Origin: Varroa destructor
Lineage: Eukaryota; Arthropoda; Arachnida; Mesostigmata; Varroidae
Direction of reading: 5' to 3'
Length of the DNA stretch: 64,000 bases
NCBI RefSeq assembly: GCF_002443255.2
Contig: NW_019211458.1
Coordinates: 11,864,402-11,928,401 of the forward strand
Positions 38,822 to 48,506 of the stretch are shown here, piece after piece. The position numbers were made by a program, and so were the translations under genes. Positions within the stretch are counted from its first letter, which is position 1. Every line of letters starts with the position of its first letter. Under the pieces are notes generated by a model. It did no database searches and had not been told where the DNA came from. It saw nothing but the letters and a program-made list of their open reading frames with translations.

Positions 38822-39258
38822 GGTGATCTTGTTGAACGGGCTATTCTGGTATTAAGTCTCGCAACCAAGATATGAGCTCGAAAAGTTTTTCGAGAACCTT
38901 CTTCCTTATTCTATTCAACAGGAACCAAGTGTTCACCTTATATTAGCTTGCAAATGCTTGCATGCTTCATAACTTTCTTTTCATAAGGTTTTTAGTCATA
39001 TTTCAAAGAAATGCTTGTTTGAGAGAGACAGCTAACCGTGAAAAGTACGTTAATGTAATACACAGTTTATACTAAAAGACCCATTGTTTTAACCACATTA
39101 GCAGCGAAGGTAGCTCGAAACTATAGGCCGTCTTATGTTCTCTTGCCGTCTCTTTTTATCCATGCATAACGTTAGTTTCTTATGGTATGGTGCGAGTTGT
39201 ATGAGCTTCACACGAGATATGGCACACTGACTGTGCGTACGAAGATCGGTATTCAAGT

Positions 39259-39298
39259 GCTACCAAAAGCTACCAAAAAAAAAAGGAAAGCTACCAAA
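39259..39298. repeat. Three copies of GCTACCAAA
   Basis: The motif occurs at 39259, 39269 and 39290 with an A-rich spacer between the last two. Confidence 0.85.
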
Positions 39299-39607
39299 TA
39301 ACTGAACGTAACGACTGGATATAAGTTTTGTTGGTTTTGAAGCACTGACACAAAATTGCACGAATGGGGCAAGGCAAGTTTGGACCTATGGACGAACCCA
39401 TTTTCCAGTAATCGACCAGGGACAGACCATGACTTTACTATGGATTTGTACTATGGATTACTACAACGAATAAAGTTGTATTGATTGGAAAAGCTGGAAG
39501 ATGGCATCGCAACGTTACGATTACCTCATTTACGCCTAAATCGAGATAAATTTTGTCTAGTCATAGAATGTTTACCGGCGGCTGTCGTTCAATAGTCATG
39601 AGTATTT

Positions 39608-39626
39608 TTGCTTGCTTGCTTGCTTG
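39608..39626. repeat. (TTGC)4 microsatellite
   Basis: Four complete TTGC units followed by TTG. Confidence 0.9.
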
Positions 39627-41337
39627 TGTTTATACACATAGAGCATAAGCTTGAATTTTCGCAATTTATACTTTACAGGTATATGTAAATGTGAAGAAAG
39701 GACCTGCAAAGTTGAAAAAATTCTGGTGCTGTCGTTTTAGGCAGCCGCTAAATATTGTTCCCCAAATGTTAAACGCTAAAATCGTGATCGACCTATTCTA
39801 CAACTACAAGTTCCCTTGCACTGCGGATTTCGCTTTTGTAGTATGATACTGATTTTTTTTCTTTCACACGAGACATGCCCATAACGTCGATAGTCTGCAG
39901 AACCGATGAAATCAGGTAAAATCCTGCATTTATCCGAAGCACTGAGGTACGTTAATCTCATTTAGGGAATCATGATAAAACCTAACTGATTTTTTAATTA
40001 CACTGTATTAAACATGTGATCTAAACGTAGACGCTAATTATACGGAGAGTATATCTCATTTTATGGTTTTCTATAACTTGGATGGTCTTCGAAAATTGCA
40101 AGCCACGTGATCCGCTATTATATGGTTGAAGCCGGCTGGTCTTTTGAGCATCGTATCGTTGTATAACAATGTTCTCAGCAACAAAAAAATTGGCCAAAAA
40201 ATAGACCGACGATGGTGTTTCTTGTACACGTTTAAGAAACACGATAACGATTAGAATCGTCATAGCGTATCTGAAACTTTCGATTGGAGGCGTAAGCATT
40301 TCGTAACACATATAGCCTATGTGGATCTGTTTTGGTCGATATAGCTTCTTAGAAGCCACTGTAACAACCTAGAAACAGTTATCAAAATGTATTTGTAATA
40401 AAAAAAAAAGTACACATTCGTATTTCCTGTTGCGACTAGAGATACGCATGTTGGAAGCAAGATGAAATATCATCCCACTGTGTTGCTTGCTAACAGCGCC
40501 CTGATCGGTGCCGACTCTGTAAAAAAAAATTGTGTTTTACACCAGAAAAAACCTGTTCAAAACGCGACTCTTAACGTTAATAATTTATTAGACCGATCGT
40601 TTAGTTGCTGGACTTCAGGCTGATCAAGCGTTTTGCGGAAGTATTCTGGATAAAGTAAAATACCACGATCTAATCTCTCACCAGCTATAGTAATAGTCGA
40701 TGTTACTATTTCCAACTTTCATACCGCTGCATAAACGAAGCGTTATTGCTACTCCATCGTGTAAACGGTGCGTTTTCTACGTACGAATATATGAGCGATT
40801 GAATATTCGTATTTACCCTCAGGGTAATTAGTACGTGCATAGTAATGGCAGGTAAAGCAAACGACGAACGAACGGTCGAAGAGTTACATAATTATTGTCA
40901 AGGGAGATTAAGAAGGCAGATTTTCTCGGAACGAGATATCACCCTGTTCTTTCGGAGTTTATGTCCATCCAGAATTAAACTACCTGATGTTGCTAGATAG
41001 CCTGTAAACGTAATAATTATAGACTATTTAGTAAGTGATAGTAATCACAAGGCATGTACGGTGATTCTGTATTGAAATAAACGCCCCCACAAGTTAGCTC
41101 CGGTACCCGTTACTCCGTTTTAGAGTCCTTTCACATCGCCTACCGTACGACCGCCCCGACAAGGCTCATTGATGAAGGCCACCGTTTATTTAGTTCCTTG
41201 TTACGTTATCTATGTCGTACTGTATCATAGGTGTAGAAACACTACGAATGGTACAAGCGTCTAAAGAAACCCAAACTTCTGTTACCTTATCGCGCTTCAC
41301 AGATGTTTTCGTTTGAGCAGATCATTGCAAATACTGA

Positions 41338-41642
41338 ATGTGTTTTTGTGAATTAGCATTGAATCGGGCTGGGAGCTCGCACGAAGGTATGCGAGAATCC
41401 CGTAATGTTCATCGACAAGGAGTGAGCGAGTTTGAATGTACTCCCGTTGAAGTGAGTCGAGAGAAGAGAAATGGTGAAGAATGGAACCTGGTTATAATGC
41501 GGAAAGCAAATGATGGTGCCAAAGTGAAAATGACGTACAAAGAAATTGCTGATGTTGGTAAAGGGACATTCGGAACTGTGAGAAAGATGATTACTTTTGA
41601 GGGCTCAACATTTGCTCTCAAGTGTCTCGAGCATGACCCAAG
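41338..41642 (+). CDS. GSK-3-like kinase, exon 1 (N-terminus and glycine-rich loop)
   Basis: This exon encodes residues 1-101 and two bases of Arg102. The donor is AAG|GTGCCA. The first ATG (41338) has a weak context. In-frame ATGs at residue 18 (41389, G at -3) and residue 54 (41497) are alternative starts; the third would give a short N-terminus starting MRKANDGAK. The N-terminal 60 residues are hydrophilic and match no domain I know. The kinase domain begins around residue 67 with the phrase [10 protein letters not shown]. The AG-A codon split at the junction restores DPR-YKNRE, which aligns with the K-R-F-K-N-R-E stretch of GSK-3. Confidence 0.88.
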
Positions 41643-43320
41643 GTGCCACATAGATAGACACCTAGAATGTACGTTTCCTAGACATTCGTACAAATTCGTT
41701 TAGAAGAGATTCAAGTCATTTGATTACGGTATTTCATGATAAACAACAAATCAACGACGTTTACTCCTCTTACCTAGCGTATTTGTGATTTCTATTTAGA
41801 ATATGCCGAAACGATTAGGTCAAACGTACCATGTTATACTAAGTATTTGATAATTTACCGCACTTATAAATATCTACTAACATGTTACTGTTTCGGAAGC
41901 AAGGTCAAAAATTCAAATAAAATGGATATAACATTATAAATTATGATTGAATAAATAGCCAACCAGTTTCGTGATAAAGATTTTTATATAAAAGACGATT
42001 TATTTATAAACATTTATAAAGACCCGTGCTCACGTCTTCTGGTTGCATGAGTAAAGGTCTCCACATTGCAATCCATATTTCAGATACAAAAACCGGGAAA
42101 TCTCCATTATGAAAGAATTGGACCACTGCAATTGCTGTCGTCTATTTTACTACTTTTCAGAACAAATAGACGAAGGAACCGCTGACCTGCGCATTAACCT
42201 CGTTATGGAATTCATGTCTGACAATTTAGCAGCACTTTTATATAAGTACCGACGAACAGGGGATGAAATCCATCCCTTCATGATTCAGCTCTACCTCTAC
42301 CAGTTGTTGCGCGGCACCGCGTATATGCATTCGAAGAAAATAGCCCACAGGTATTTTGTTGTTTCTAGGAGGAAAACTTTATTAGTAGTGGGAGAAAATT
42401 GAGTAGAGTATCAAAGTGTAACCATTGTAGGGCATAATAAGCCTGTACTCCATATAGGCGACAACCCATTCAGGAACTGTGTATGCGCCCCTTCATTTTT
42501 TCAGAGACATTAAACCGCAAAACATTCTCATTGAGACATCGACGTCGTTGTTGAAGCTGTGCGACTTCGGTTCAGCAAAAATGCTGAATGAGGGTGAACC
42601 GAACGTCGCGTACATCTGTTCCCGCTTCTATCGAGCGCCTGAATTAATCTTGGGTAACACAAACTACGACGTGTCAGTGGATACTTGGGCGGTGGGCTGT
42701 GTATTCGCTGAACTGTACCTTCTCAAGCCACTATTTCTTGGCGACTCGAGCATAGATCAGCTAACTGAAATCATCCGCGTACTCGGGACGCCGACAGCAG
42801 AACAAATGGATAAACTTCATCCAAGATTTCCTAAAATGCTGAAGAAACGCGAACCGATGTCGTTAAGTAAAGTTCTAAAGGTGGGCTATACGTCTAGTTG
42901 TTGACGGTGATCCTCATAAGACATTTTAGGTAGCCCCAGTAACTACACACTGCCTGCATCGACGTACCTAGTCTACATAAGTAATAAATAATTTAAAAGC
43001 GGGCTTTTTTACTGTTGCATGGACGGACGTTTACTCAGAACAAACCAACGCCGAAAGCGATACACCTGCTAACGAAAATGATACAGTACACGCCCGACTG
43101 CCGCATTCGTTGCTGGGAGGCATTAGCCGAGCCATTGTTTGATGACCTTCGGCGTGTGGGAGCGAGGCAGCCAGATGGGCGACCGCTACCCAACCTCTTT
43201 GACTTTACGCCTAGGGAACTTGAACAGAATCCTGTACTGAATCAGCTGCTCGTCCCAGCTGAGTCTGGAGCCGAGATTCAGGTAATTAAGAAAAATGTTT
43301 TTGTTAGATTCATTTCGTAA
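41338..43320 (+). CDS. Divergent GSK-3/shaggy-family serine/threonine kinase (four-exon gene)
   Basis: Joining 41338-41642, 42084-42350, 42505-42880 and 43039-43320 gives 1230 nt, which is 409 residues plus a stop. All introns are GT-AG. Seen motifs are the glycine loop GKGTFGTV (74-81), ATP lysine 95 in FALKCL, helix-C Glu107 in NREISIM, HRDIKPQN (190-197), DFG (211-213), [15 protein letters not shown] with activation-loop Tyr227, and the C-lobe [11 protein letters not shown]-3 phosphorylates primed Ser/Thr substrates in Wnt/Axin, glycogen and other signalling. The primed-phosphate pocket (Arg106, Arg191, Lys216; Arg96, Arg180, Lys205 in human GSK3B) is kept. There is no Ser9-type RPRTTSF motif in the N-terminus, and residues 296-316 do not match the usual Axin/FRAT docking loop. 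The introns rule out a recent processed retrocopy. An in-frame TGA lies immediately before the first ATG, so translation starts at 41338 or at a downstream ATG, or an upstream exon is missing. Confidence 0.93.
42084..42350 (+). CDS. GSK-3-like kinase, exon 2 (helix C to HRD)
   Basis: The acceptor is ATATTTCAG|A and the donor is CACAG|GTATTT. The exon completes Arg102 and runs through [14 protein letters not shown], which is diagnostic for GSK-3 (NRELQIMRKLDHCN in vertebrates), then [15 protein letters not shown] and the first two bases of the HRD arginine. The intron therefore interrupts the catalytic-loop arginine codon. In the segment after LDHCN, which is usually NIVRLRYFFY, two cysteines replace Ile-Val. 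Confidence 0.93.
42505..42880 (+). CDS. GSK-3-like kinase, exon 3 (catalytic loop, activation loop, C-lobe)
   Basis: The acceptor is TTTTTTCAG|A and the donor is CTAAAG|GTGGGC, phase 0. It encodes [53 protein letters not shown] and [12 protein letters not shown]. The match to GSK-3 is near-continuous up to LGTPT. After that, residues 296-316 (starting [10 protein letters not shown] and ending LSKVLK) have the family length but not the family residues. Confidence 0.95.
43039..43320 (+). CDS. GSK-3-like kinase, exon 4 (C-lobe end and C-terminus)
   Basis: The acceptor is TTTACTCAG|AAC, phase 0. It encodes [44 protein letters not shown] and [12 protein letters not shown], all corresponding to the end of the GSK-3 fold (SFFDELR, LPNGRDTPALFNFT, ILIPPHARIQ). 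Reading through gives a 12-residue tail ending VRFIS and a TAA at 43318-43320. A GT follows CAG at 43282 (CAG|GTAATT), exactly where GSK-3 homology stops, so the coding end may be 43281 with an extra exon downstream. The terminal tail is therefore uncertain. Confidence 0.88.
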   Translation, partial: NKPTPKAIHLLTKMIQYTPDCRIRCWEALAEPLFDDLRRVGARQPDGRPLPNLFDFTPRELEQNPVLNQLLVPAESGAEIQVIKKNVFVRFIS

Positions 43321-43937
43321 CATAACAAGAGTTTACTTAACACGGGACTAGAGACACTTGTCGCGAAACAGCTGGAAACAAGCAAGATAACCTCCTAGAA
43401 ATCACACTCATTATATTGTGAGCTTACTTGACATGAAGCAAGTTCCTTCTTTGTGGTAAGTTGTTGGCCTTTTGGATTCCATTCTATATGGATGAGCGCC
43501 AACACTACTGCACTAAATGTAGCGCAATAATATGCAGCAATTTCAATTTTCCTTGTTGGCAGCATTCGAAGAAAAAAAAAAGTCGAAAGGATAAGCGAGA
43601 GAAGCCTAGCGGTATGGTGGGATGAATGCGAATGAAGGCGTCGTCAATCGAACTGGGTTAGCAATCACGAAAAGTCACGTCCCGTATACGCTGGGTGTCC
43701 TTCCATTCCAAGGAGATTGACGTCATGGTCAGTGGTACGAACTAATCGCAAGACAGTCCTTTAGCAAAGACGGTATTTTAAAAAAGAAGATAATCATAAT
43801 AACAGAGTAATTGGCGGTAGAGTGAATTTTTGAAATTAGTGCCAAATTGATAAAAGTAGAAAGAACAATTTACGTGGACGGTGGGCAAACAGTTTCGCAT
43901 GGTAAGCGTGTCAAGGCTACGTTGAGAGAATAGCTGC

Positions 43938-43943
43938 AATAAA
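43938..43943 (+). terminator. Poly(A) signal AATAAA downstream of the kinase gene
   Basis: This AATAAA lies about 620 nt after the stop at 43320. The stretch between (43321-43937) has no other gene-like feature and would be the 3' UTR if exon 4 is terminal. Confidence 0.4.
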
Positions 43944-44399
43944 ATGACGTTGAGTACGTTGCTTTCGAGTGTTTTTTTCCTATTCGTGCCGTTTGATACA
44001 GGAACTGTTTTCAAACGCATCCCGTAACTAAGTCTACTGAAAAGTTTCTTTTACGCAATAACTACACTGCGTTACTCAAATATGCGTTCAGATAATAACT
44101 GCTACTATTAGCTACTTTTCTTTATACAAACGTTTAAAGTTTAATGAAACGGGGTGATTCATTGACAATTTGAATGTTCACCAGCTGATGCTCCGCACGT
44201 TATCTAGAAGCGTTTCGAATTAAGGTCAAGTACTCAGAAAAAAAATGGAAGATCACGAAAGCAGTTCTCGAAAAAAAAATATCTGTATTGTTGAGTGTTT
44301 ATTTTTTTCGAAACATATATATATATAAGTAAAAAATAAAAATATATATATTTATAAATTAAAAAAAAATTAACTTTTCAAGCAAAAAAAGTATCTCAA

Positions 44400-44717
44400 A
44401 TGAGCCGTGCGACTCGACTCATTCTTTATCGTGTATCCAAAGAAAGGTTAATCTGTCGCGACTATATAGAGACGCGGTCTATTTCAGCTACGTTTTTTAT
44501 ATATATTTTTTACATTTGTGTGGATCCTGTGTGTGTGGGACAGCAGCAGCAAGCGAACTTCCTAACCTTTGTACGTAAAGTACGTAAGGTACGTAAGCGG
44601 TTACTTATAAATGAAGCACGTTTCGGTAGCGAAGTTCGCATTTTTGGGAAACAGAACGACATTCTGGCCAGGGAAACACTTCTGAGTAGCTTCCGCGTAA
44701 ATTTCCTTCGCACCTGA
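44400..44717 (+). CDS. Candidate ORF, 105 residues, with 9-bp repeats
   Basis: This ATG-initiated ORF lies just after an AT-rich low-complexity block. It contains a membrane-like run (ISATFFIYIFYICV), QQQQ and a triple VRK encoded by the 9-bp tandem repeat at 44571-44597. An acceptor (GTGTGGGACAG|CAG) and repeated GTACGTAAG donors lie inside, so it may be spliced rather than read straight through. No family is recognised. Confidence 0.18.
   Translation: MSRATRLILYRVSKERLICRDYIETRSISATFFIYIFYICVDPVCVGQQQQANFLTFVRKVRKVRKRLLINEARFGSEVRIFGKQNDILARETLLSSFRVNFLRT
44571..44597. repeat. Three 9-bp tandem repeats GTACGTAAR
   Basis: GTACGTAAA, GTACGTAAG, GTACGTAAG. The second and third copies follow AG or AAG, so each reads like a 5' splice donor. 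Confidence 0.9.
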
Positions 44718-46238
44718 AATACCTCTCACCCTCTTACTATTGCCACGTTTTGCTCTGTTTATTTTCCAAATGGATCTCTCATGCTCAACTGTGGAGCCAG
44801 CCAGTAGACGCACCGTCATTCATAAACAAAGATGCACCTTTTCTAGACACCAAGTTATCGGAAGTGAGGGCTCGAATGGCTTTCTCCATGCTTTCCTTTT
44901 TCCATGGTGTGACACTGTTTCATGGCTATACGGAAGAGACCCCTCTTAGCTTGGGTTGAATTCGCGTAATTTACAAACCGGAATCACCTGCAGATCTTCC
45001 AATAAATTGAGGTAGTATTCCCTCTGGATTGGACTCTCCTTTTATGCATGGCTATATTCCCGTAAGTGCAAACCGTTTTAGCTTTATAAAAATGTGACTT
45101 ATAAATAAATGGGTTAATAGGATCATAAACGTTCGACCTTTACTGGCTAAAATAGGCACTATTTCACCATCAACGAATTATTGTTGTTGTTAGCTACCAG
45201 CAAATCGTTGTCAAATTCTATGGAAAACGTCCTGTATCTTAATTTTCTCTATTCCATTTCTTGAACGTTTGCTGAATTGAGCCGTGTTCATTAGCAAGAA
45301 AAGGTTTGCGAGAAAACGAATAGTAACAACAGCAAGCGTATGTATTATCAGTATAAATTCAACAGATAGATTTTTCCACTGGTTTTTGGAATGTGCCCTT
45401 CCCCTCTCTGCAAACTGAACTCAAACTCAAACAAAAAAAAAATGTGCCTGAAGTTGTCAAGTACAATGTTTTTTCTGCCCTGCGATCTGAAGTTACGTGA
45501 CGCAATATATTTGCCATGTAACTAAGAGAAGGCTCCGGCAGGTATGAGGACAACGTATCAAACAAGATGTGCTCCGCAATAAACACGCACCAAACTGAGT
45601 ACATTGAATTAACTGGAAGCTTTATATATAACTTCCAGCATTACTGAAGCAAATTCTATTTGTTCGATCTCATTAGATTTAAAATATTTTTGTGAAACGC
45701 CGAAAAAAAGTTATGCAGTAACTATCAAGTTGGTCTCGAGAAATATCTCTAAGTTATGCTCGATGCGACTGCTAACACAATCAAGCGACGTGAGACCAAA
45801 GGGCTCTATATCTTTGAAGCAAAATAGCGAATAAGACGGACAACGTTTCCGAATTTCGCTATCTCTGTTCGGTCTTAACTGGAACAACTAATGACTTGAG
45901 TAACGTAAATGGTAACGTACATCTATATGTACATCTAGGGGGCCCGTAGAATTACGTTGTTCGTTCTTATCTACTTACGCATTTCTGTTTAGCTTGTAGG
46001 GTTAGTATTCATCACTACTGTGATTAGATCGCATCGCCTTTTAATAAGACCATTCTTACTTGAAACGATACATCATCACGAAAGCGGTATTATCTTTATG
46101 TAGGTCTAGTTTTGTAAACAAATTATTAGCGGCATAAAATAAATTTGATTCTTAAGCGGCTAAGTTTGATATTCAAAATTTCAGTCGTTTTTACTCTAAG
46201 AGGTTTTCGCAACATCACTCGTTACTTAGAGTATCTGT

Positions 46239-46514
46239 ATGAGCACATTTCTTAGTAGCAAGATGGCGTGTTTCTTTAGTTCTCTAACAGTTTGGCGGGT
46301 AATGTATTCGCGTTCTAATCCTAGAAACATGTGGAGATCTAGGTTCTCGAACTCGAGTTCGAACTCGCGCATAGACACACTTCGTCTCGTGCTGGAAGCC
46401 GGACATCTTACGGTATACCTAAAGGCGGTATCAAGGCGAGGCATAGCGCACAATATTGTAAACTCGGACCCACACCAACATTATAATCCTCTTTCAGACA
46501 AAATTATCAGTTGA
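46239..46514. other. Overlapping ORFs on both strands around a 16-bp palindrome
   Basis: The + ORF has 91 codons from an ATG. The antisense ORF (46453-46226) has 75 codons and a helix-like composition (EFELEFENLDLHMFLGLE, then VRELKKHAILLLRN). Only one can be real and neither has other support. Confidence 0.15.
46347..46362. repeat. 16-bp perfect palindrome
   Basis: TCGAACTCGAGTTCGA equals its own reverse complement, and TCGAACTCG recurs on its right side. Confidence 0.9.
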
Positions 46515-48372
46515 TATCTTCTCGCATATGCAAACAGTTACTTTGCCTTAGTGTTATAATTAACACTGTGGCCCTATCATTAGCCAACCAAACAGGTCAC
46601 GTAGGTACCATAGCGTACCAAAACACCTTATGAAATTATGCGGCACTCAGAAGCTGAGATCCTTTTTCATCCGTGCATTGGCGTAAAAAAGATCAAGTCG
46701 CTCTTTAGAGCCCTATACTTTGGAAAGGAGAAGAGCTAAGCTCCTTTTAACGTCCAATATGATGCTTTAATCCGTAGTCGTTAAACATAGTAGTTAAAAC
46801 ATTTAAGGAAATTGACGACTTCATTTCTAACGTCAAACGAAGGTATCGACTAGGAGTCATATTTATATGCGTTCCGCATAACGATGTTTTAGCGAGGGCT
46901 TAGATCGCTTATTTTTAAGACAATTTTTTGTTTCAACTACCCCATCCTCTTACAAATAGTGTACGGAAAACATGACCACTAAGGCCAGAAAATGAGAATG
47001 ATTTCGAAATGGTTTGCATGCTAAAGATGCCTCCCTCTAAAGGCTTACTTAGCCGAAAAAAGAACTCTTCCTTAAGAATTTCTTTTCCGTCTATATTATA
47101 GCGGTCATTAATTCATATCAGGTCTCTCAAATTTTTCTATTTCCAGTCTTTCACCCTTTGGAGATTCGAAGTCAATCGGGCGTTCTATAAAATGTGCTAT
47201 CACAATATCCAGATTGTACAGTTTAAACAATCTGACTGAAAACTCAATTACAAAATTATAGACCATACAAATATTTCATATTCTTCTTGAAGAGGGAAGA
47301 TTCATGTTACCGAAGAAAGCATTAGGTCGACTGCATGCAGTATCGAGGAGAGCAGATGACATCCCACGCCGAAAATTAAGCACGCGGAAGTTTATACGAC
47401 GCAACTGTGTAAACTGGTTGAAGTTCCATGGGTCGTTTTTCCCTCACCGAGTGCAATGTTGTACATTATAGTTCTCTATAACTATCCAACCGCCCGTCTT
47501 AATAGCCTAATCTACTAGTGAATACACAAAAGTCTTCATGCCAAGCTCCTCACCCCACCAACTAAAATACCGTGATAAGCAAGCACACAAAGATTTTAAA
47601 ATCTCTACTTGAATGCGTTTTCAAGTTGGAGTAGCGTAGCATCGACGCTTTCCATCCTCAACATTGGTGCTCTTAGTAGCTAAAACGTGTGGTAAATACT
47701 TTTCAAAAAATTCCATATTACCCTAAAAGCTGGCTGCGGTGATCGAAAAAACACCGCTACTCTCGTGGCCCACAACGCTTTACCAATATATGTCGAACTA
47801 AACATATGCGACCTCAATTAAACCACAAACTCCAGAAAACACGTATATTGGCGATGATACAAAGCTAAAGAAGTGGATTCTTCCGTTAATAACGTTATTC
47901 CATGTTAGAGTGTATCGTTTATGTGTGACACCTATCGTAGTCAGTTGAATGTTCCTTAGTAGACCTGTGGTAAAAGGGTAACCTGTAGACTAACGTGTCC
48001 AATAAAGACAGGTGTTGGCTTCCTGCCAAAGTTTTGAGTACAGTGAAATCTATTGCAACGGATTTTTTAAGTGTCTTCTTTCCCGCTATCTAGCTATACT
48101 CAATCCAGATAACTTCTTCACTATGCGTCTTCTTTTCTAAGAAAGGGCTTCTTCCTTCGCTCAGCTGCCCTCTTCACCATATTAATATAAATTCAACCTT
48201 TTTTAAATTACCCTTTTCATTGTCTAAATTTCTCTCAGCGCCTCTTTCCGCAATTACCTTCCACGCCGTAGGATGAGCGCGCGTTATTTTTAAAATTTGG
48301 CCTCTGGAATTTCAGCTCGCGAAGACCTGCCGTTGTTATCTAGCGTCGCGGCTGGTACAGCGCCGATTCAAA

Positions 48373-48506
48373 ATGTCGTCAACACCATTTAGCACTGGTC
48401 CGCGTCGGAAGCGGCCATCCACGGAGCAAACGACAACGGCTACTAGCATCACACAATGGATAGCTAACGCTTTCATCCCTGTGTTGCTAAAACGTAACGC
48501 TATGTC
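48373..48506 (+). CDS. Candidate first coding exon, unknown protein
   Basis: This ATG has A at -3 and sits at the 3' side of a GC-richer patch (about 48230-48620) that could be a promoter and 5' UTR. It opens a 44-codon frame beginning MSSTPFSTGPRRKRP and containing TSITQWIANAFIPVLLKR. The frame runs into a consensus donor, TC|GTAAGT, at 48507; unspliced it would stop one codon later at TAA. RRKRP could be a basic nuclear signal. The exon ends in phase 2. Spliced directly to the acceptor at 52762 it would add only Ser-Arg-Pro and stop, so an internal exon is probably missing or the two are unrelated. The family is not recognised. Confidence 0.4.

Larger units (their letters stand above)
25130..41337. 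other. Long stretch with only weak candidates
   Basis: Apart from the low-confidence ORFs listed (30185, 32378, 33531, 34230, 38446) I see no gene. GC-richer patches at 35560-36500 contain short open frames on both strands, for example 36115-36285 on + (including MDTAIASSINTEISASAAAE). No upstream exon or clear promoter for the kinase gene was found in 40800-41337. Confidence 0.5.
43944..48372. other. Intergenic, AT-rich low-complexity in part
   Basis: 44220-44400 is strongly AT-rich with A and TA runs. 44400-46514 holds the weak ORFs listed. 46515-48230 shows no ORF above background and no repeat. Confidence 0.5.

Noticed and set aside
41409..41693. 94-codon minus-strand ORF
   Set aside because: Antisense shadow of kinase exon 1.
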